Source: Acidimicrobiales bacterium
Lineage (GTDB): Bacteria > Actinomycetota > Acidimicrobiia > Acidimicrobiales > SKKL01
Assembly: GCA_034521975.1 (NCBI GenBank)
Contig: JAXHLR010000005.1
Coordinates: forward strand, 124,001 to 188,000
Length of the DNA: 64,000 nucleotides
Direction: 5' to 3'
Part shown: positions 33,771-41,716 of the stretch, piece by piece
Numbering within the stretch: position 1 is the first letter of the stretch
Layout: each line of letters starts with the position of its first letter
The notes under the pieces: generated by a model
The model's database searches: none
Told to the model about the DNA's origin: nothing
Seen by the model: the letters and a program-made list of their open reading frames with translations, nothing else
Made by a program: the position numbers and the translations under genes

Positions 33771-34237
33771 CCCGCCGTCGCGCCCTGGCCTTGTCGTGGG
33801 GGCTGCTGGGGGCCGTGGTCGTCGTGGCGCTGGCCATCGGAACGATGTCCAGCCCCGAGCCGACACCGGCCGAGCGTGTCCTGCACCTGTCGGAGCAGTT
33901 CGCCTGTCCCACCTGTGCCGGTCAGTCGGTCCGCTACAGCGACGCCGGGATCTCCACCCAGATCCGCGTCGTGATCGCCCAGGGGGTCGAGGAGGGCAAG
34001 ACCGACGACCAGATCCTGAGCGAGCTGGTGCAGGCCTACGGTCCCGAGTACCTCCTCACCCCGTCGGCATCGGGTGCAGCCAGCCTGGCGTGGGCGCTAC
34101 CGGTGTTCTTGGCGGTGCTGGCCGTCGCGGGTCTTGCGGCGGCGTTCTGGCGATGGCGCCCCACCCGTGGCGAGGTCACCGACGACGAGCGCGCCGCGGT
34201 CGAGCGGGCGATGCGAGCCGGGGACCCCGACTCCTGA
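33767..34237 (+). CDS. ccmH: Cytochrome c-type biogenesis protein CcmH
   Basis: This 156-residue membrane protein interacts with apocytochrome c and prepares its CXXCH. It has a signal helix, the redox motif EQFACPTCAGQSVRYSD, a helical bundle and a C-terminal transmembrane helix (LAWALPVFLAVLAVAGLAAAF). It lacks the TPR part of CcmI, which is the next gene. The ATG overlaps the ccmG stop (ATGA). Confidence 0.9.
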   Translation: MTRRRALALSWGLLGAVVVVALAIGTMSSPEPTPAERVLHLSEQFACPTCAGQSVRYSDAGISTQIRVVIAQGVEEGKTDDQILSELVQAYGPEYLLTPSASGAASLAWALPVFLAVLAVAGLAAAFWRWRPTRGEVTDDERAAVERAMRAGDPDS

Positions 34238-35085
34238 TGCCACGCGATCACGCGCTCGATCCCGACGCTCTCGCCGCCCTGGAGGAGGAGCGCGACTTCC
34301 TCCTGGCGTCGTTGCGCGACCTCGACCGAGAGTACGACGCCGGCGACATCGACGAGGGTGACTACCGCACCCTCCGCGACGACTACACCCACCGGGCGGC
34401 GTCGACGCTGCGGGCCATCGAGCAGCGCCGCGCCGCCAGAACCGACGCCGTCGCCCCGCGGCGCCCGGGCCGGACCGTCGCCGGCATCGCCGGGGTGGTC
34501 GTCTTCGCGCTCCTGGCCGGGTTCGGCGTCGCCCGGGCGGCGGGGGATCGCACCTCCTCCGACGGGCTCACCGGCGATGTCCGGGCCACGGTCGGGCAGA
34601 TGCTGTTCCGATGCGACGAGTTGCGGGCCCAGACCGAGATACGCGACGCGCTCGTGTGCTACGACGAGGTGCTCGAGCAGCACCCCGCCAACGCCGAGGC
34701 CATCACCAGCAAGGGGTGGACCCTGGCGATCTCGGGGCTCCCCGACCTGGGCTGGCCCTACTTCGAGGACGCGTTGCTGATCGATCCCGGGTACTCCGAC
34801 CTGCGCGCCTTCCGGGCCATCGTGTTGAACTGGTGGTGCCGCCCCGAGGAGACCATCGCCGAGCTCGACGCCTTCGACGACTCGGATCCGCTGGCCGAGA
34901 TGGAGACGCTCATCGAGGGTCGCGGGTTGCGCCGGCAGGCCGAGGAGCTGCTCGAGGTGCGTCGCAGTGTGGACGAGGTCGCCGACGCTCCCGTCCCGGT
35001 GGTCGAATCCGAACCCGACGACTGGGACCAGTGCCCGGTCCTGGCCGACGCCGGGGTGATCGAGCGGGCCGAACCCCCCGAGTGA
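34237..35085 (+). CDS. ccmI: CcmI-like cytochrome c biogenesis protein with TPR region
   Basis: This 282-residue protein has an acidic N-terminal segment (LEEERDFLLASLRDLDREYD) like the CcmI N-terminus, one transmembrane helix (about 85-102), and a periplasmic TPR-type region (YDEVLEQHPANAEAITSKGW) that in family knowledge binds apocytochrome. The N-terminal part also shows GDIDEGDYRTLRDDY, typical of CcmI proteins. The TGATG overlap with ccmH indicates coupling. C-terminal Cys-containing tail (WDQCPVLADAG) is unusual. Confidence 0.8.
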   Translation: MPRDHALDPDALAALEEERDFLLASLRDLDREYDAGDIDEGDYRTLRDDYTHRAASTLRAIEQRRAARTDAVAPRRPGRTVAGIAGVVVFALLAGFGVARAAGDRTSSDGLTGDVRATVGQMLFRCDELRAQTEIRDALVCYDEVLEQHPANAEAITSKGWTLAISGLPDLGWPYFEDALLIDPGYSDLRAFRAIVLNWWCRPEETIAELDAFDDSDPLAEMETLIEGRGLRRQAEELLEVRRSVDEVADAPVPVVESEPDDWDQCPVLADAGVIERAEPPE

Positions 35086-35092
35086 GGTTCGG

Positions 35093-35572
35093 TCAGTCCG
35101 CTGGTCGCTCGCTCTTGCCCGTGTAGATCGCCTGGGTGACCTCGCCGTCCACCGCGGTGAGGACCCACACCGACCCCTTCGGGCACCGGCCGCTGGAGTC
35201 GACCAGCGTGCCCCGACGAGCCAGCCCGCCCAGCAGCTCGGGGATCACGTCGCCGTGCGAGCACACTGCCGCGGGGACGCCGTCGGCGACGAGCTGTTCG
35301 ATGAGGTCGATCCCGGAGGCGAGTGGCGCCCCTTCGGCCAGCGCGTCGCGGTCCTCGATCGTGAGCCCGAGGGTGGAAGCCAGCGGTCCGAACGTCTGGG
35401 TGCAGCGCAGGTAGGGGCTCGACAGCAACCGGCCGATGCCCCGGTCGCCGAGCACGGTCGCCAGCGCGTTGGCCCGATCCCAGCCCTTCGACGACAGGGG
35501 GCGATCGCGGTCGCACCCGGTCCAGTCGTGGCGCGACCCGGCCTCGGCGTGGCGCACGACGAAGATCCGCAT
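35093..35572 (-). CDS. sixA: Histidine phosphatase (SixA-like)
   Basis: This 159-residue enzyme of the histidine phosphatase family has the RHG motif as FVVRHAEAGSRHDW and the second catalytic His in AVCSHGDVIPELL. It resembles SixA-type phosphohistidine phosphatases, which are soluble. The ATG at 35572 is seven bases from TAGCCT, so the transcript is leaderless; the open frame further upstream is not coding. The target is unknown. It faces the end of the ccm operon. Confidence 0.82.
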   Translation of the reverse strand: MRIFVVRHAEAGSRHDWTGCDRDRPLSSKGWDRANALATVLGDRGIGRLLSSPYLRCTQTFGPLASTLGLTIEDRDALAEGAPLASGIDLIEQLVADGVPAAVCSHGDVIPELLGGLARRGTLVDSSGRCPKGSVWVLTAVDGEVTQAIYTGKSERPAD

Positions 35573-35579
35573 CACCGCA

Positions 35580-35585
35580 AGGCTA
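35580..35585 (-). promoter_or_regulatory. -10 box (TAGCCT), leaderless promoter of the sixA-like gene
   Basis: TAGCCT on the minus strand lies seven bases before the ATG at 35572. Confidence 0.6.
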
Positions 35586-35702
35586 GAGGTCGATGTCGAG
35601 GGTTCTGGCAACCGGGTGCATCCGTCGCTGGGGAGGGGAGCGAAACAGGGGCGACAACCGTCGCGGCCCACCGGCCGCTCATCCCTTGGAGGAAGTCCCC
35701 AA

Positions 35703-36515
35703 ATGCGCAAGCTCATCGCCCTGATCGCGAGTGCGCTCGTGATCTCGCTCTTCGCTGCTCCCGCCGGCGCCCAGTCCGGTGCCACCGTCATGTTGCTGCA
35801 CGGCATCCCCGGAGTGCCCGTAGACGTCTACGTCGACGGTGACGTCGTCGTCGAGGGATTCGAGCCCGCCGCCATGGAGGACCTCTCGGCCCTCGCCGGG
35901 GCGACCCTCGAGAACGTCGCCGTCGTGCCCGCCGGTGGCGATCCCGAGACCGAGGCCGTGATCGAGCTCCCGTCGCTGGATGTGCCCGCGTCCGGCAACT
36001 GGACCGTCGTCGCCCACCTCGATGCCGAGGGGACGCCCACGCTCACCCCGTTCGAGAACGACACCTCGACCATCGCCGCCGGTGAGGGTCGCGTGACCAT
36101 CCGCCACACGGCCCAGGCGCCCGCGGTCGACATCGTCGTCGGTGAGGATCGTCCCTTCACCGATCTGTCGAACCCCAACGAGGTCGTCGCCGACCTTCCC
36201 GCCGGCCCGCTCCCCGCTGAGATCGCCGCCGCCGGCGGCGACGTGCTCGTGAGCGTCGCCGACCTCCTCGGTGCCGAGCCGTCGGTCACCGCCGGCGTGA
36301 ACACCATCCTCTACGCCGTCGGCAGCCTCGAGGGCGATTCGTTCAACCTGTACGTCCAGACCATCGACGGCCTCGGTGCCGCCCCTGCCGCGGTGCCCAC
36401 CGGCAACTCGCCGGTCACCGACAGCACCCTTCCCTGGGCGCTGATCGCCGCTGGCACACTCGCCGTCGGTGCGGTCGCACTCGGCGGCCGCGAGGTCGCC
36501 CGCAACCGGGCCTGA
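35703..36515 (+). CDS. DUF4397 domain-containing surface protein
   Basis: This 270-residue exported protein has a signal peptide (MRKLIALIASALVISLFAAP, cleavage after AGA) and a DUF4397 beta-sandwich (VMLLHGIPGVPVDVYVDGD, VTIRHTAQAPAVDIVVGED). The C-terminus has the architecture of a cell-wall sorting signal: STLPW, a hydrophobic helix (about 244-262, PWALIAAGTLAVGAVALGG) and a basic tail REVARNRA, but the LPxTG Thr-Gly is missing. A class F sortase follows at 36650, so the two may be enzyme and substrate. GGAGG lies about ten bases before the ATG. Confidence 0.8.
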   Translation: MRKLIALIASALVISLFAAPAGAQSGATVMLLHGIPGVPVDVYVDGDVVVEGFEPAAMEDLSALAGATLENVAVVPAGGDPETEAVIELPSLDVPASGNWTVVAHLDAEGTPTLTPFENDTSTIAAGEGRVTIRHTAQAPAVDIVVGEDRPFTDLSNPNEVVADLPAGPLPAEIAAAGGDVLVSVADLLGAEPSVTAGVNTILYAVGSLEGDSFNLYVQTIDGLGAAPAAVPTGNSPVTDSTLPWALIAAGTLAVGAVALGGREVARNRA

Positions 36516-36550
36516 CCGAACCGGGCAGCCGGAGAAGACCCCCCACGTGT

Positions 36551-36596
36551 CCGTGGGGAGAATCGCCCTCGCCTTTGGGTCCGATTCTCCCCACGG
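36551..36596 (+). terminator. Hairpin terminator with an alternative pairing
   Basis: A perfect 15-bp stem (36551-36565 with 36582-36596) closes a 16-base loop. The left arm can also pair with CCCCACG at 36541-36547 (7 bp, loop TGTC), so two mutually exclusive hairpins are possible. It separates the DUF4397 gene from the sortase promoter. Confidence 0.6.
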
Positions 36597-36636
36597 GCAT
36601 CGTGGTGCCCGACCATCCCATCGAACTCCCGACCCC

Positions 36637-36642
36637 TACCCT
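36637..36642 (+). promoter_or_regulatory. -10 box (TACCCT), leaderless promoter of the class F sortase
   Basis: TACCCT lies seven bases before ATG 36650. Confidence 0.55.
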
Positions 36643-36649
36643 GACGCCG

Positions 36650-37327
36650 ATGCCTGCACCGCTCCCACGTCTCGCCGCCCTCCTGGTCGCGGTCTCGCTC
36701 GTCCTCGTCGCCTGTGGCGGAGGGTCGGGCACCGACGCCACCGAAGCGGGGTCCATCGACCAGGCGGGGTCCCGCACCGGCGCCGAGCCGGGTGAGCCGG
36801 CCGACTCGGCCGGACCCCGGCCGACGTCCGAGCTGGCTGGGCTCATCCAGCCGGCGGGGTCGGCGGCGACCCTGCCCGAGGCCGACGGCGGTCCCATGCC
36901 GGTCGCCTTGAGCTTCGAGGCGATCGGTGCGTCGGTCGCTCCTGTGATGCCGGTCGGTGTCGAGGCCAACGGCGACATGGAGATCCCCGGAACCAGCGAG
37001 GTCGGGTGGTACCAGCACGGACCGGCCCCGGGTTCATCGGGGTCCGCGGTGCTGGCGGCCCACATCTCCTGGAACGGCCGTGACGGCGTGTTCCGGCATC
37101 TGACCCGCGCCGAGCCCGGCCAGCAGTTCACCATCGGCTACGACGATGGCAGCATCGCCGCCTACGAGGTGGTGGCGGTACGCCAGTACCCCAAGGACCA
37201 GCTTCCCGACGACCTGTTCGCCACCTCGGGGGATCCCCAGGTGGCGCTCATCACCTGTGGCGGTTCGTTCAACCGGGCTCTCGACTCCTACGACGACAAC
37301 ATCGTCGCCTACGCGGTGCCCGTGTGA
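36650..37327 (+). CDS. Class F sortase
   Basis: This 225-residue lipoprotein-like sortase has a signal segment with LVACGGGSG, a Thr/Ser/Gly linker and the sortase domain: the catalytic His in SAVLAAHISWNGRDGVFRHL, Cys in ALITCGGSFNRALDSYDDN and Arg in FNRAL. Class F sortases are the actinobacterial type that attach proteins to peptidoglycan. Its neighbour DUF4397 has a sorting-signal-like tail. The start follows a leaderless box seven bases upstream, so it can be transcribed independently of the DUF4397 gene. Confidence 0.85.
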   Translation: MPAPLPRLAALLVAVSLVLVACGGGSGTDATEAGSIDQAGSRTGAEPGEPADSAGPRPTSELAGLIQPAGSAATLPEADGGPMPVALSFEAIGASVAPVMPVGVEANGDMEIPGTSEVGWYQHGPAPGSSGSAVLAAHISWNGRDGVFRHLTRAEPGQQFTIGYDDGSIAAYEVVAVRQYPKDQLPDDLFATSGDPQVALITCGGSFNRALDSYDDNIVAYAVPV

Positions 37328-37368
37328 GCGCGGTGCCCTTCTGAGAACCGACCTCGGCCGGAGCGACC

Positions 37369-38487
37369 TCAGCCGGCCAGGTTTCGCAGGTCGTCGATGA
37401 CGCGGGGGAGCGCGGCGAGCAGCGCGTCGATGTCGGAGTCGGTGGTGGACCAGCCGACCGACACCCGGAGCGACCGATGGGCGTCGACGCCCATCGCCTC
37501 GAGCACCGGCGATGGTTCGAGCGACTCCGAGGCGCACGAGCTGCCCGAGTGCACGGCGATGCCGACCCGGTCGAGACCGATGAGCACCGGTTGGGGCTCG
37601 ACCCCCGCGATGGCGAGGCACACGATGTGGGGCAGGCGGTTGTCGGGATCGCCGTAGGCCTCGATCCCGTCGATCCAGGCCGCCTCGTCCACCACGCGCT
37701 GGGTCTGGCGCCGATTCGACGTCGATTCGACCCCGAGGCGGTCGTCGTCGGACAGGGTCGCCGCCGCCGCCCCGAAGGCGACGATCGCCGCGGTGTTCTC
37801 GTGGCCCGCCCGACGGGCCCGTTCCTGATCTCCGCCGACCAGCAGCGCCGGCAGGCGCAGGCCGCGACGCACCAGCAGGGCCCCCACCCCCGGCGGACCC
37901 CCCATCTTGTGGGCGCTGATCGACATGAGGTCGGCTCCGAGGCCGTCGAAGTCGATGGGCACGTGTCCCTGCGCCTGGGCGGCGTCGACGTGGGTGAGCA
38001 CCCCCCGCTCGCGGCATCTGGCCACGACCTCGGCGACCGGTTGGAGGGTCGCCACCTCGTGGTTGCCCCACTGCAGGTGGACCAGGCCGGTGTCGGACCC
38101 GACGGCGTCGAGCATCTCGTCGGGGTCGACCCGGCCCCGCTGGTCGACGCCGACCACGGTCGTCGCGCCCGTACGGGCTGCCTGCTCGCGCACCGCCGAG
38201 TGCTCGACGGCGGGAACCACTTGGTGGGCTCCCCGTGACGCTCCTCCCCACACCGCGGCGGCGATCGACTCGGTGGCCCCGCTGGTGAACACCACCTCGC
38301 GGCTGCGGGCACCGACGAGGACCGCCACCTGCTCGCGTGCCTGCTCGACCATGGCCCGGGCGGTCATGCCCTCTTCGTGGATGCGCCCGGGGTCGCCGAG
38401 CCCCATCTCGAGGGCGTCGACGAGCGCGGCCCGAGCCTCGGGTCGCAGCGGACTGGTGGAGGCGTGGTCGAGGTAGTGGCGGGTCAC
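37369..38487 (-). CDS. Cysteine desulfurase (NifS/IscS/SufS-like)
   Basis: This 372-residue PLP enzyme removes sulfur from cysteine for Fe-S clusters or thiolated molecules. It has the aminotransferase class V fold: the PLP Lys in LMSISAHKMGGPPGVGAL, and a catalytic Cys loop in HSGSSCASESLEPSPVLEAM. The GTG start at 38487 overlaps the stop of the SufR-like gene (GTGA), so regulator and enzyme are coupled. An Mrp Fe-S carrier is divergent, so a role in Fe-S assembly is the best reading. Class IV cysteine desulfurases also match. Confidence 0.88.
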   Translation of the reverse strand: MTRHYLDHASTSPLRPEARAALVDALEMGLGDPGRIHEEGMTARAMVEQAREQVAVLVGARSREVVFTSGATESIAAAVWGGASRGAHQVVPAVEHSAVREQAARTGATTVVGVDQRGRVDPDEMLDAVGSDTGLVHLQWGNHEVATLQPVAEVVARCRERGVLTHVDAAQAQGHVPIDFDGLGADLMSISAHKMGGPPGVGALLVRRGLRLPALLVGGDQERARRAGHENTAAIVAFGAAAATLSDDDRLGVESTSNRRQTQRVVDEAAWIDGIEAYGDPDNRLPHIVCLAIAGVEPQPVLIGLDRVGIAVHSGSSCASESLEPSPVLEAMGVDAHRSLRVSVGWSTTDSDIDALLAALPRVIDDLRNLAG

Positions 38488-39203
38488 GCCTCGACCGCGG
38501 TGACGCACTGCTCGCCGCCGAGCGCCACCGACGACTCGATCTCGGTGTTGGTGGTGCCGTAGAGGGTGTCGAGCATGCCGGCGACCATCCCGCGGTCGAC
38601 CGCGCAGATGACCGGGTGCTCGATGGCGGCGTCGCCGAAGGGGCAGTGGTCGGACACGATGCGGAGCTGGTCGCCGTGCTGTTCGGCGTGAGCGGCGAAC
38701 CCGTGTGCCGACAGCGCGTCGGCCACCGCGTGCAGGGAGGTTCGGAACGAGCGCTGGCCCTCGCCGGTGTCGCCCATGGCGGCGGCCATGTGACGGCCGT
38801 ACTCGACGCCGACCTCTTCGGCGATCTCGGCCGCCGCCTCGGGGCCGAGGCGCGAGAGGGCCTTGCCCAGCAACCCGACCATGATGTCGTCGTGGCGGAC
38901 CGCGATGTCGAGGTCGATGGTGGGAGCGATGGCCCGGTAGCGCTTGGACGGACGCCCCGCACCCGTGCCGGGTGCCCGCACCGAGGTGACCTCGAGGTAC
39001 CCGCCGGCTGCGAGCTTGTCGAGGTGGTGGCGTGCCACGTTGGCGTGCAGGTCGAAGTGCTCGGCGACGGCAGAGGCCGTGACGCCGTCGGGGGCCTCGT
39101 GGGCGAACAGGTAGATGGCGCGCCGGGTGGGGTCGCCGAAGGCCGAGGTGATGGCGGTGACGGCGGACGCGAAGTCGGTCGGATTGAGGGGTTCGCGGTC
39201 CAC
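38484..39203 (-). CDS. SufR-like helix-turn-helix regulator with Fe-S-type cysteines
   Basis: This 239-residue regulator has an N-terminal winged helix (FGDPTRRAIYLFAHE, VAEHFDLHANVARHHLDKLA) and a C-terminal sensor domain with Cys spaced CX12CX32C in DHCPFGDAAIEHPVIC and GGEQCVTAVEA. SufR repressors hold an Fe-S cluster through such Cys. Its gene is coupled to the cysteine desulfurase and divergent from mrp, so it probably autoregulates the region. The GTG start at 39203 is six bases from TAGAAT. The ligand Cys pattern is inference, not proof. Confidence 0.8.
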   Translation of the reverse strand: MDREPLNPTDFASAVTAITSAFGDPTRRAIYLFAHEAPDGVTASAVAEHFDLHANVARHHLDKLAAGGYLEVTSVRAPGTGAGRPSKRYRAIAPTIDLDIAVRHDDIMVGLLGKALSRLGPEAAAEIAEEVGVEYGRHMAAAMGDTGEGQRSFRTSLHAVADALSAHGFAAHAEQHGDQLRIVSDHCPFGDAAIEHPVICAVDRGMVAGMLDTLYGTTNTEIESSVALGGEQCVTAVEA

Positions 39204-39209
39204 GTCGAT

Positions 39210-39215
39210 ATTCTA
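39210..39215 (-). promoter_or_regulatory. -10 box (TAGAAT), leaderless promoter of the SufR-like gene
   Basis: TAGAAT on the minus strand lies six bases before GTG 39203. Confidence 0.5.
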
Positions 39216-39233
39216 CCTACCCGTATAGGAGAA
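39211..39233 (+). promoter_or_regulatory. Imperfect inverted repeat in the sufR/mrp divergent promoter, candidate operator
   Basis: TTCTaCCTA and TAGGAGAA form an imperfect inverted repeat (one unpaired base) around the short divergent promoter region. It overlaps the leftward -10 box, so a regulator such as the SufR-like protein could block it. It does not match the mycobacterial or cyanobacterial SufR site. Confidence 0.3.
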
Positions 39234-39252
39234 ATCCGAGGAGCTGTTCTGC

Positions 39253-40395
39253 ATGGCCGTCACCGAAGCCGACGTCGTCGAGGCCCTGCGCCCGGTCGAG
39301 GACCCCGAGCTGCACCGCAGCATCGTCGATCTCGACATGGTCCGATCGGTGGGGATCGAAGGCCCCGACGTGATGGTCCAGGTCGCGTTGACGGTCGAAG
39401 GGTGTCCGCTGCGCAATGAGATCACCCGCCGGGTCACCGAGGCGGTCGAGGCGCTCGACGGGGTCGGGCGGTGCGCCATCGACTTCACCGTCATGACCGA
39501 CGAGGAGCGCGCCGCGCTCCGCCAGAAGCTCCACGGTGACCCGTCGTCCAGCGCCGGCTCCCACGAGGGCCACGGACACGCCGAAGGTCGGGCCATCCCC
39601 TTCGCCGACCCCAGCTCGCGCACCCGCTGCCTGCTGGTCGCGTCGGGCAAGGGGGGCGTGGGGAAGTCCTCGATCACCACCAACCTCGCCATCGCGCTGG
39701 CCAATCGTGGCAACTCGGTGGCGGTGGTGGACGCTGACGTGTGGGGGTTCTCGATCCCCAAGATGCTCGGCGTCGACCGGCCGCCCACGGTCATCGACTC
39801 CATGCTCGTGCCCCCCGAGGTGCATGGTGTGCGGTGCATCTCGATGGGCTTCTTCGCCGAGGAGAACCAGCCCGTCATCTGGCGGGGCCCCATGCTCCAC
39901 AAGGCGCTCGAGCAGTTCCTCACCGACGTGTTCTGGGACGAGCCCGACTTCCTCGTCGTCGATCTCCCGCCGGGCACCGGCGACATCTCGCTGTCGCTGG
40001 CCCAGTTCCTGCCCCGCGGCGAGGTCTATGTGGTGACCACGCCCCAGCCCGCCGCCCAGCGGGTGGCCCAGCGAGCCGCGTTCATGGCCCAGAAGGTGCA
40101 GCTCGAGGTGAAGGGCATCATCGAGAACATGTCGTGGTTCACCGGCGACGACGGCAAGCGCTACGAGCTGTTCGGAGCCGGTGGAGGCGCCGAGCTCTCC
40201 CGGATCCTCGGCGCACCCCTCATCGGTCAGGTGCCGTTGGTTCCCGAGCTCCGCGAAGGAAGCGACACCGGCCACCCGATCGTCGTCGAGGCCCCCGACA
40301 GCGAAGCGGCCCAGGTGTTTGCCACCATGGCCGAGACCATCGAGGTCTCGCTGGCGCCCACCCGCCGCCACCATCCCGAGCTCAAGATCGTCTGA
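39253..40395 (+). CDS. mrp: Mrp/NBP35 family Fe-S carrier ATPase
   Basis: This 380-residue P-loop protein is a scaffold/carrier in Fe-S cluster assembly. The N-terminal MIP18 (DUF59) domain has EGCPLRNEITRRV, a His/Gly-rich linker (EGHGHAEG) follows, then the deviant Walker A in ASGKGGVGKSSITTNLAIAL, VVDADVWGFSIPK and VDLPPGTGDISLSLAQFLP. The CXXC pair seen near ENMS in many Mrp proteins is absent: here ENMSWFTGDDGKRYELFG has no Cys. It is divergent from the SufR-like gene and cysteine desulfurase. Confidence 0.88.
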   Translation: MAVTEADVVEALRPVEDPELHRSIVDLDMVRSVGIEGPDVMVQVALTVEGCPLRNEITRRVTEAVEALDGVGRCAIDFTVMTDEERAALRQKLHGDPSSSAGSHEGHGHAEGRAIPFADPSSRTRCLLVASGKGGVGKSSITTNLAIALANRGNSVAVVDADVWGFSIPKMLGVDRPPTVIDSMLVPPEVHGVRCISMGFFAEENQPVIWRGPMLHKALEQFLTDVFWDEPDFLVVDLPPGTGDISLSLAQFLPRGEVYVVTTPQPAAQRVAQRAAFMAQKVQLEVKGIIENMSWFTGDDGKRYELFGAGGGAELSRILGAPLIGQVPLVPELREGSDTGHPIVVEAPDSEAAQVFATMAETIEVSLAPTRRHHPELKIV

Positions 40396-40453
40396 GAACG
40401 GTTCGTGGTCCGTCGCCGCCTACGATGGCGGCGACTCGTCGACAGGAGGAAGC

Positions 40454-40684
40454 GTGGACGTCCGCATCGGGGTCAGTCAGGCCCGTGAAGTCGAAGTCGA
40501 GCTGGCCGAGGACACCGATGCCGGTGAGCTTCGGGCCCACATCGAACGGACCCTCGCCGAGGAGGGCTCGGTGCTCTGGCTCACCGATCGTCGTGGTCGC
40601 CAGGTGGCGGTGCCCACCGCCAAGATCGCCTACGTCGAGATCGGCAGCCCCAGCGACTCACGCCGCATCGGGTTCGGGGGCTAG
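40454..40684 (+). CDS. DUF3107 family protein
   Basis: This 76-residue soluble protein matches DUF3107 (mycobacterial TB9.4-type), whose function is unknown. It is an alpha-beta protein starting VDVRIGVSQAREVEVELAED, with LWLTDRRGRQVAVPTAKIAY and an RRIGFGG tail. The GTG start has AGGAGGA (40444-40450) three bases upstream. It lies between mrp and the ArsA pair on the same strand; the arrangement near whiB1 is typical of Actinobacteria. Confidence 0.85.
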   Translation: MDVRIGVSQAREVEVELAEDTDAGELRAHIERTLAEEGSVLWLTDRRGRQVAVPTAKIAYVEIGSPSDSRRIGFGG

Positions 40685-40710
40685 GTTCCCGGTGCCCACG
40701 CTCCCCCTGC

Positions 40711-41715
40711 GTGGCGCAGGTCCCTGACGTGGCCGTCGACCTGCTCGACCGTCGCCTGCTGTTCGTCACCGGAAAGGGTGGCGTCGGCAAGACGGCGATC
40801 AGCGCCGCCATCGCCTCGCTGGCCGCGGCCCGGGGCCAGCGAACGTTGGTGTGCGAGGTCGACGCCAAGGGCGATCTGGCCCGCTTCTTCGAGACCGGTC
40901 CCACCAGCTTCGAACCCCGCGAGGTGCAGCCCCGACTGCACCTGATGACCCTCACCACCGAGGAGTCGCTGCGCGAGTACCTCAAGTTGCACGTCCGCCT
41001 TCCGCTGATCGCCCGCATCGGGCCGCTGGCCCGCAGCTTCGACTTCGTCGCCAACGCCGCTCCGGGCGTCCGCGAGATCCTCACCGTGGGCAAGGTCGCC
41101 TGGGAGGTGCGCGAGGACCACTACGACCTGGTGGTGGTCGACGCGTCGGCCAGCGGACACGTCGTCGCCCAGCTGGGCGCGCCCGAGGCCATCGAGGAGC
41201 TGGTCAAGGTCGGTGTGGTGAGGGAGCAGACCGGATGGATGCAGGACATCCTGCACGACCCGGATCGCACGGGCGTGGTGATCGTCAGCACCCCCGAGGA
41301 GATGCCGGTGGTCGAGACGATCGAGCTCGCCGAGCGACTGCGCACCCAGACCAAGGTGGCGCTGGCGGCGGTGGTGGCCAACCGGGTGCTGCCCGAGCTG
41401 TTCGGCCACCGCGAGCAGGAACGCTTCGAGCAGATGCGGACCCCCGAACACCGCGAGGCCATCGCCGAGGCGGTGGAAGCCACCGGTGGATCGCCGGCAC
41501 CTCCTGCCGACGCCGCGGTCGTCGGTGCGGTGCTCGACGCGGCCGAGTTGGCTGTTCAGCTGCGGCGGGCCCGGGCCACCCATCTCACGGCGTTGCGTGA
41601 GGGTCTCGACCGCGACATCCCGCTGCTGATGGTGCCCGAGTTGTTCACCCGGACCCACGGAGCCAGGGCCACCTCGCGGGTTGCCGACGCCCTCGAGGAC
41701 GAGCTGGGGTACTGA
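40711..41715 (+). CDS. ArsA-like P-loop ATPase, first of a pair
   Basis: This 334-residue protein belongs to the ArsA/GET3 (anion-transporting) ATPase family. Walker A is VTGKGGVGKTAISAAIASLA, the Asp in CEVDAKGDLARFF and LVVVDASASGHVVAQL follow. It lacks the classical ArsA Cys residues, so arsenite pumping is unlikely. The paralogue at 41717 follows with its start two bases after this stop (TGAGATG), and they likely heterodimerise. In Mycobacterium a similar pair (Rv3679-Rv3680) is known. The GTG at 40711 lacks a clear Shine-Dalgarno, and a GTG at 40729 is an alternative start. Confidence 0.82.
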   Translation: MAQVPDVAVDLLDRRLLFVTGKGGVGKTAISAAIASLAAARGQRTLVCEVDAKGDLARFFETGPTSFEPREVQPRLHLMTLTTEESLREYLKLHVRLPLIARIGPLARSFDFVANAAPGVREILTVGKVAWEVREDHYDLVVVDASASGHVVAQLGAPEAIEELVKVGVVREQTGWMQDILHDPDRTGVVIVSTPEEMPVVETIELAERLRTQTKVALAAVVANRVLPELFGHREQERFEQMRTPEHREAIAEAVEATGGSPAPPADAAVVGAVLDAAELAVQLRRARATHLTALREGLDRDIPLLMVPELFTRTHGARATSRVADALEDELGY

Positions 41716-41716
41716 G

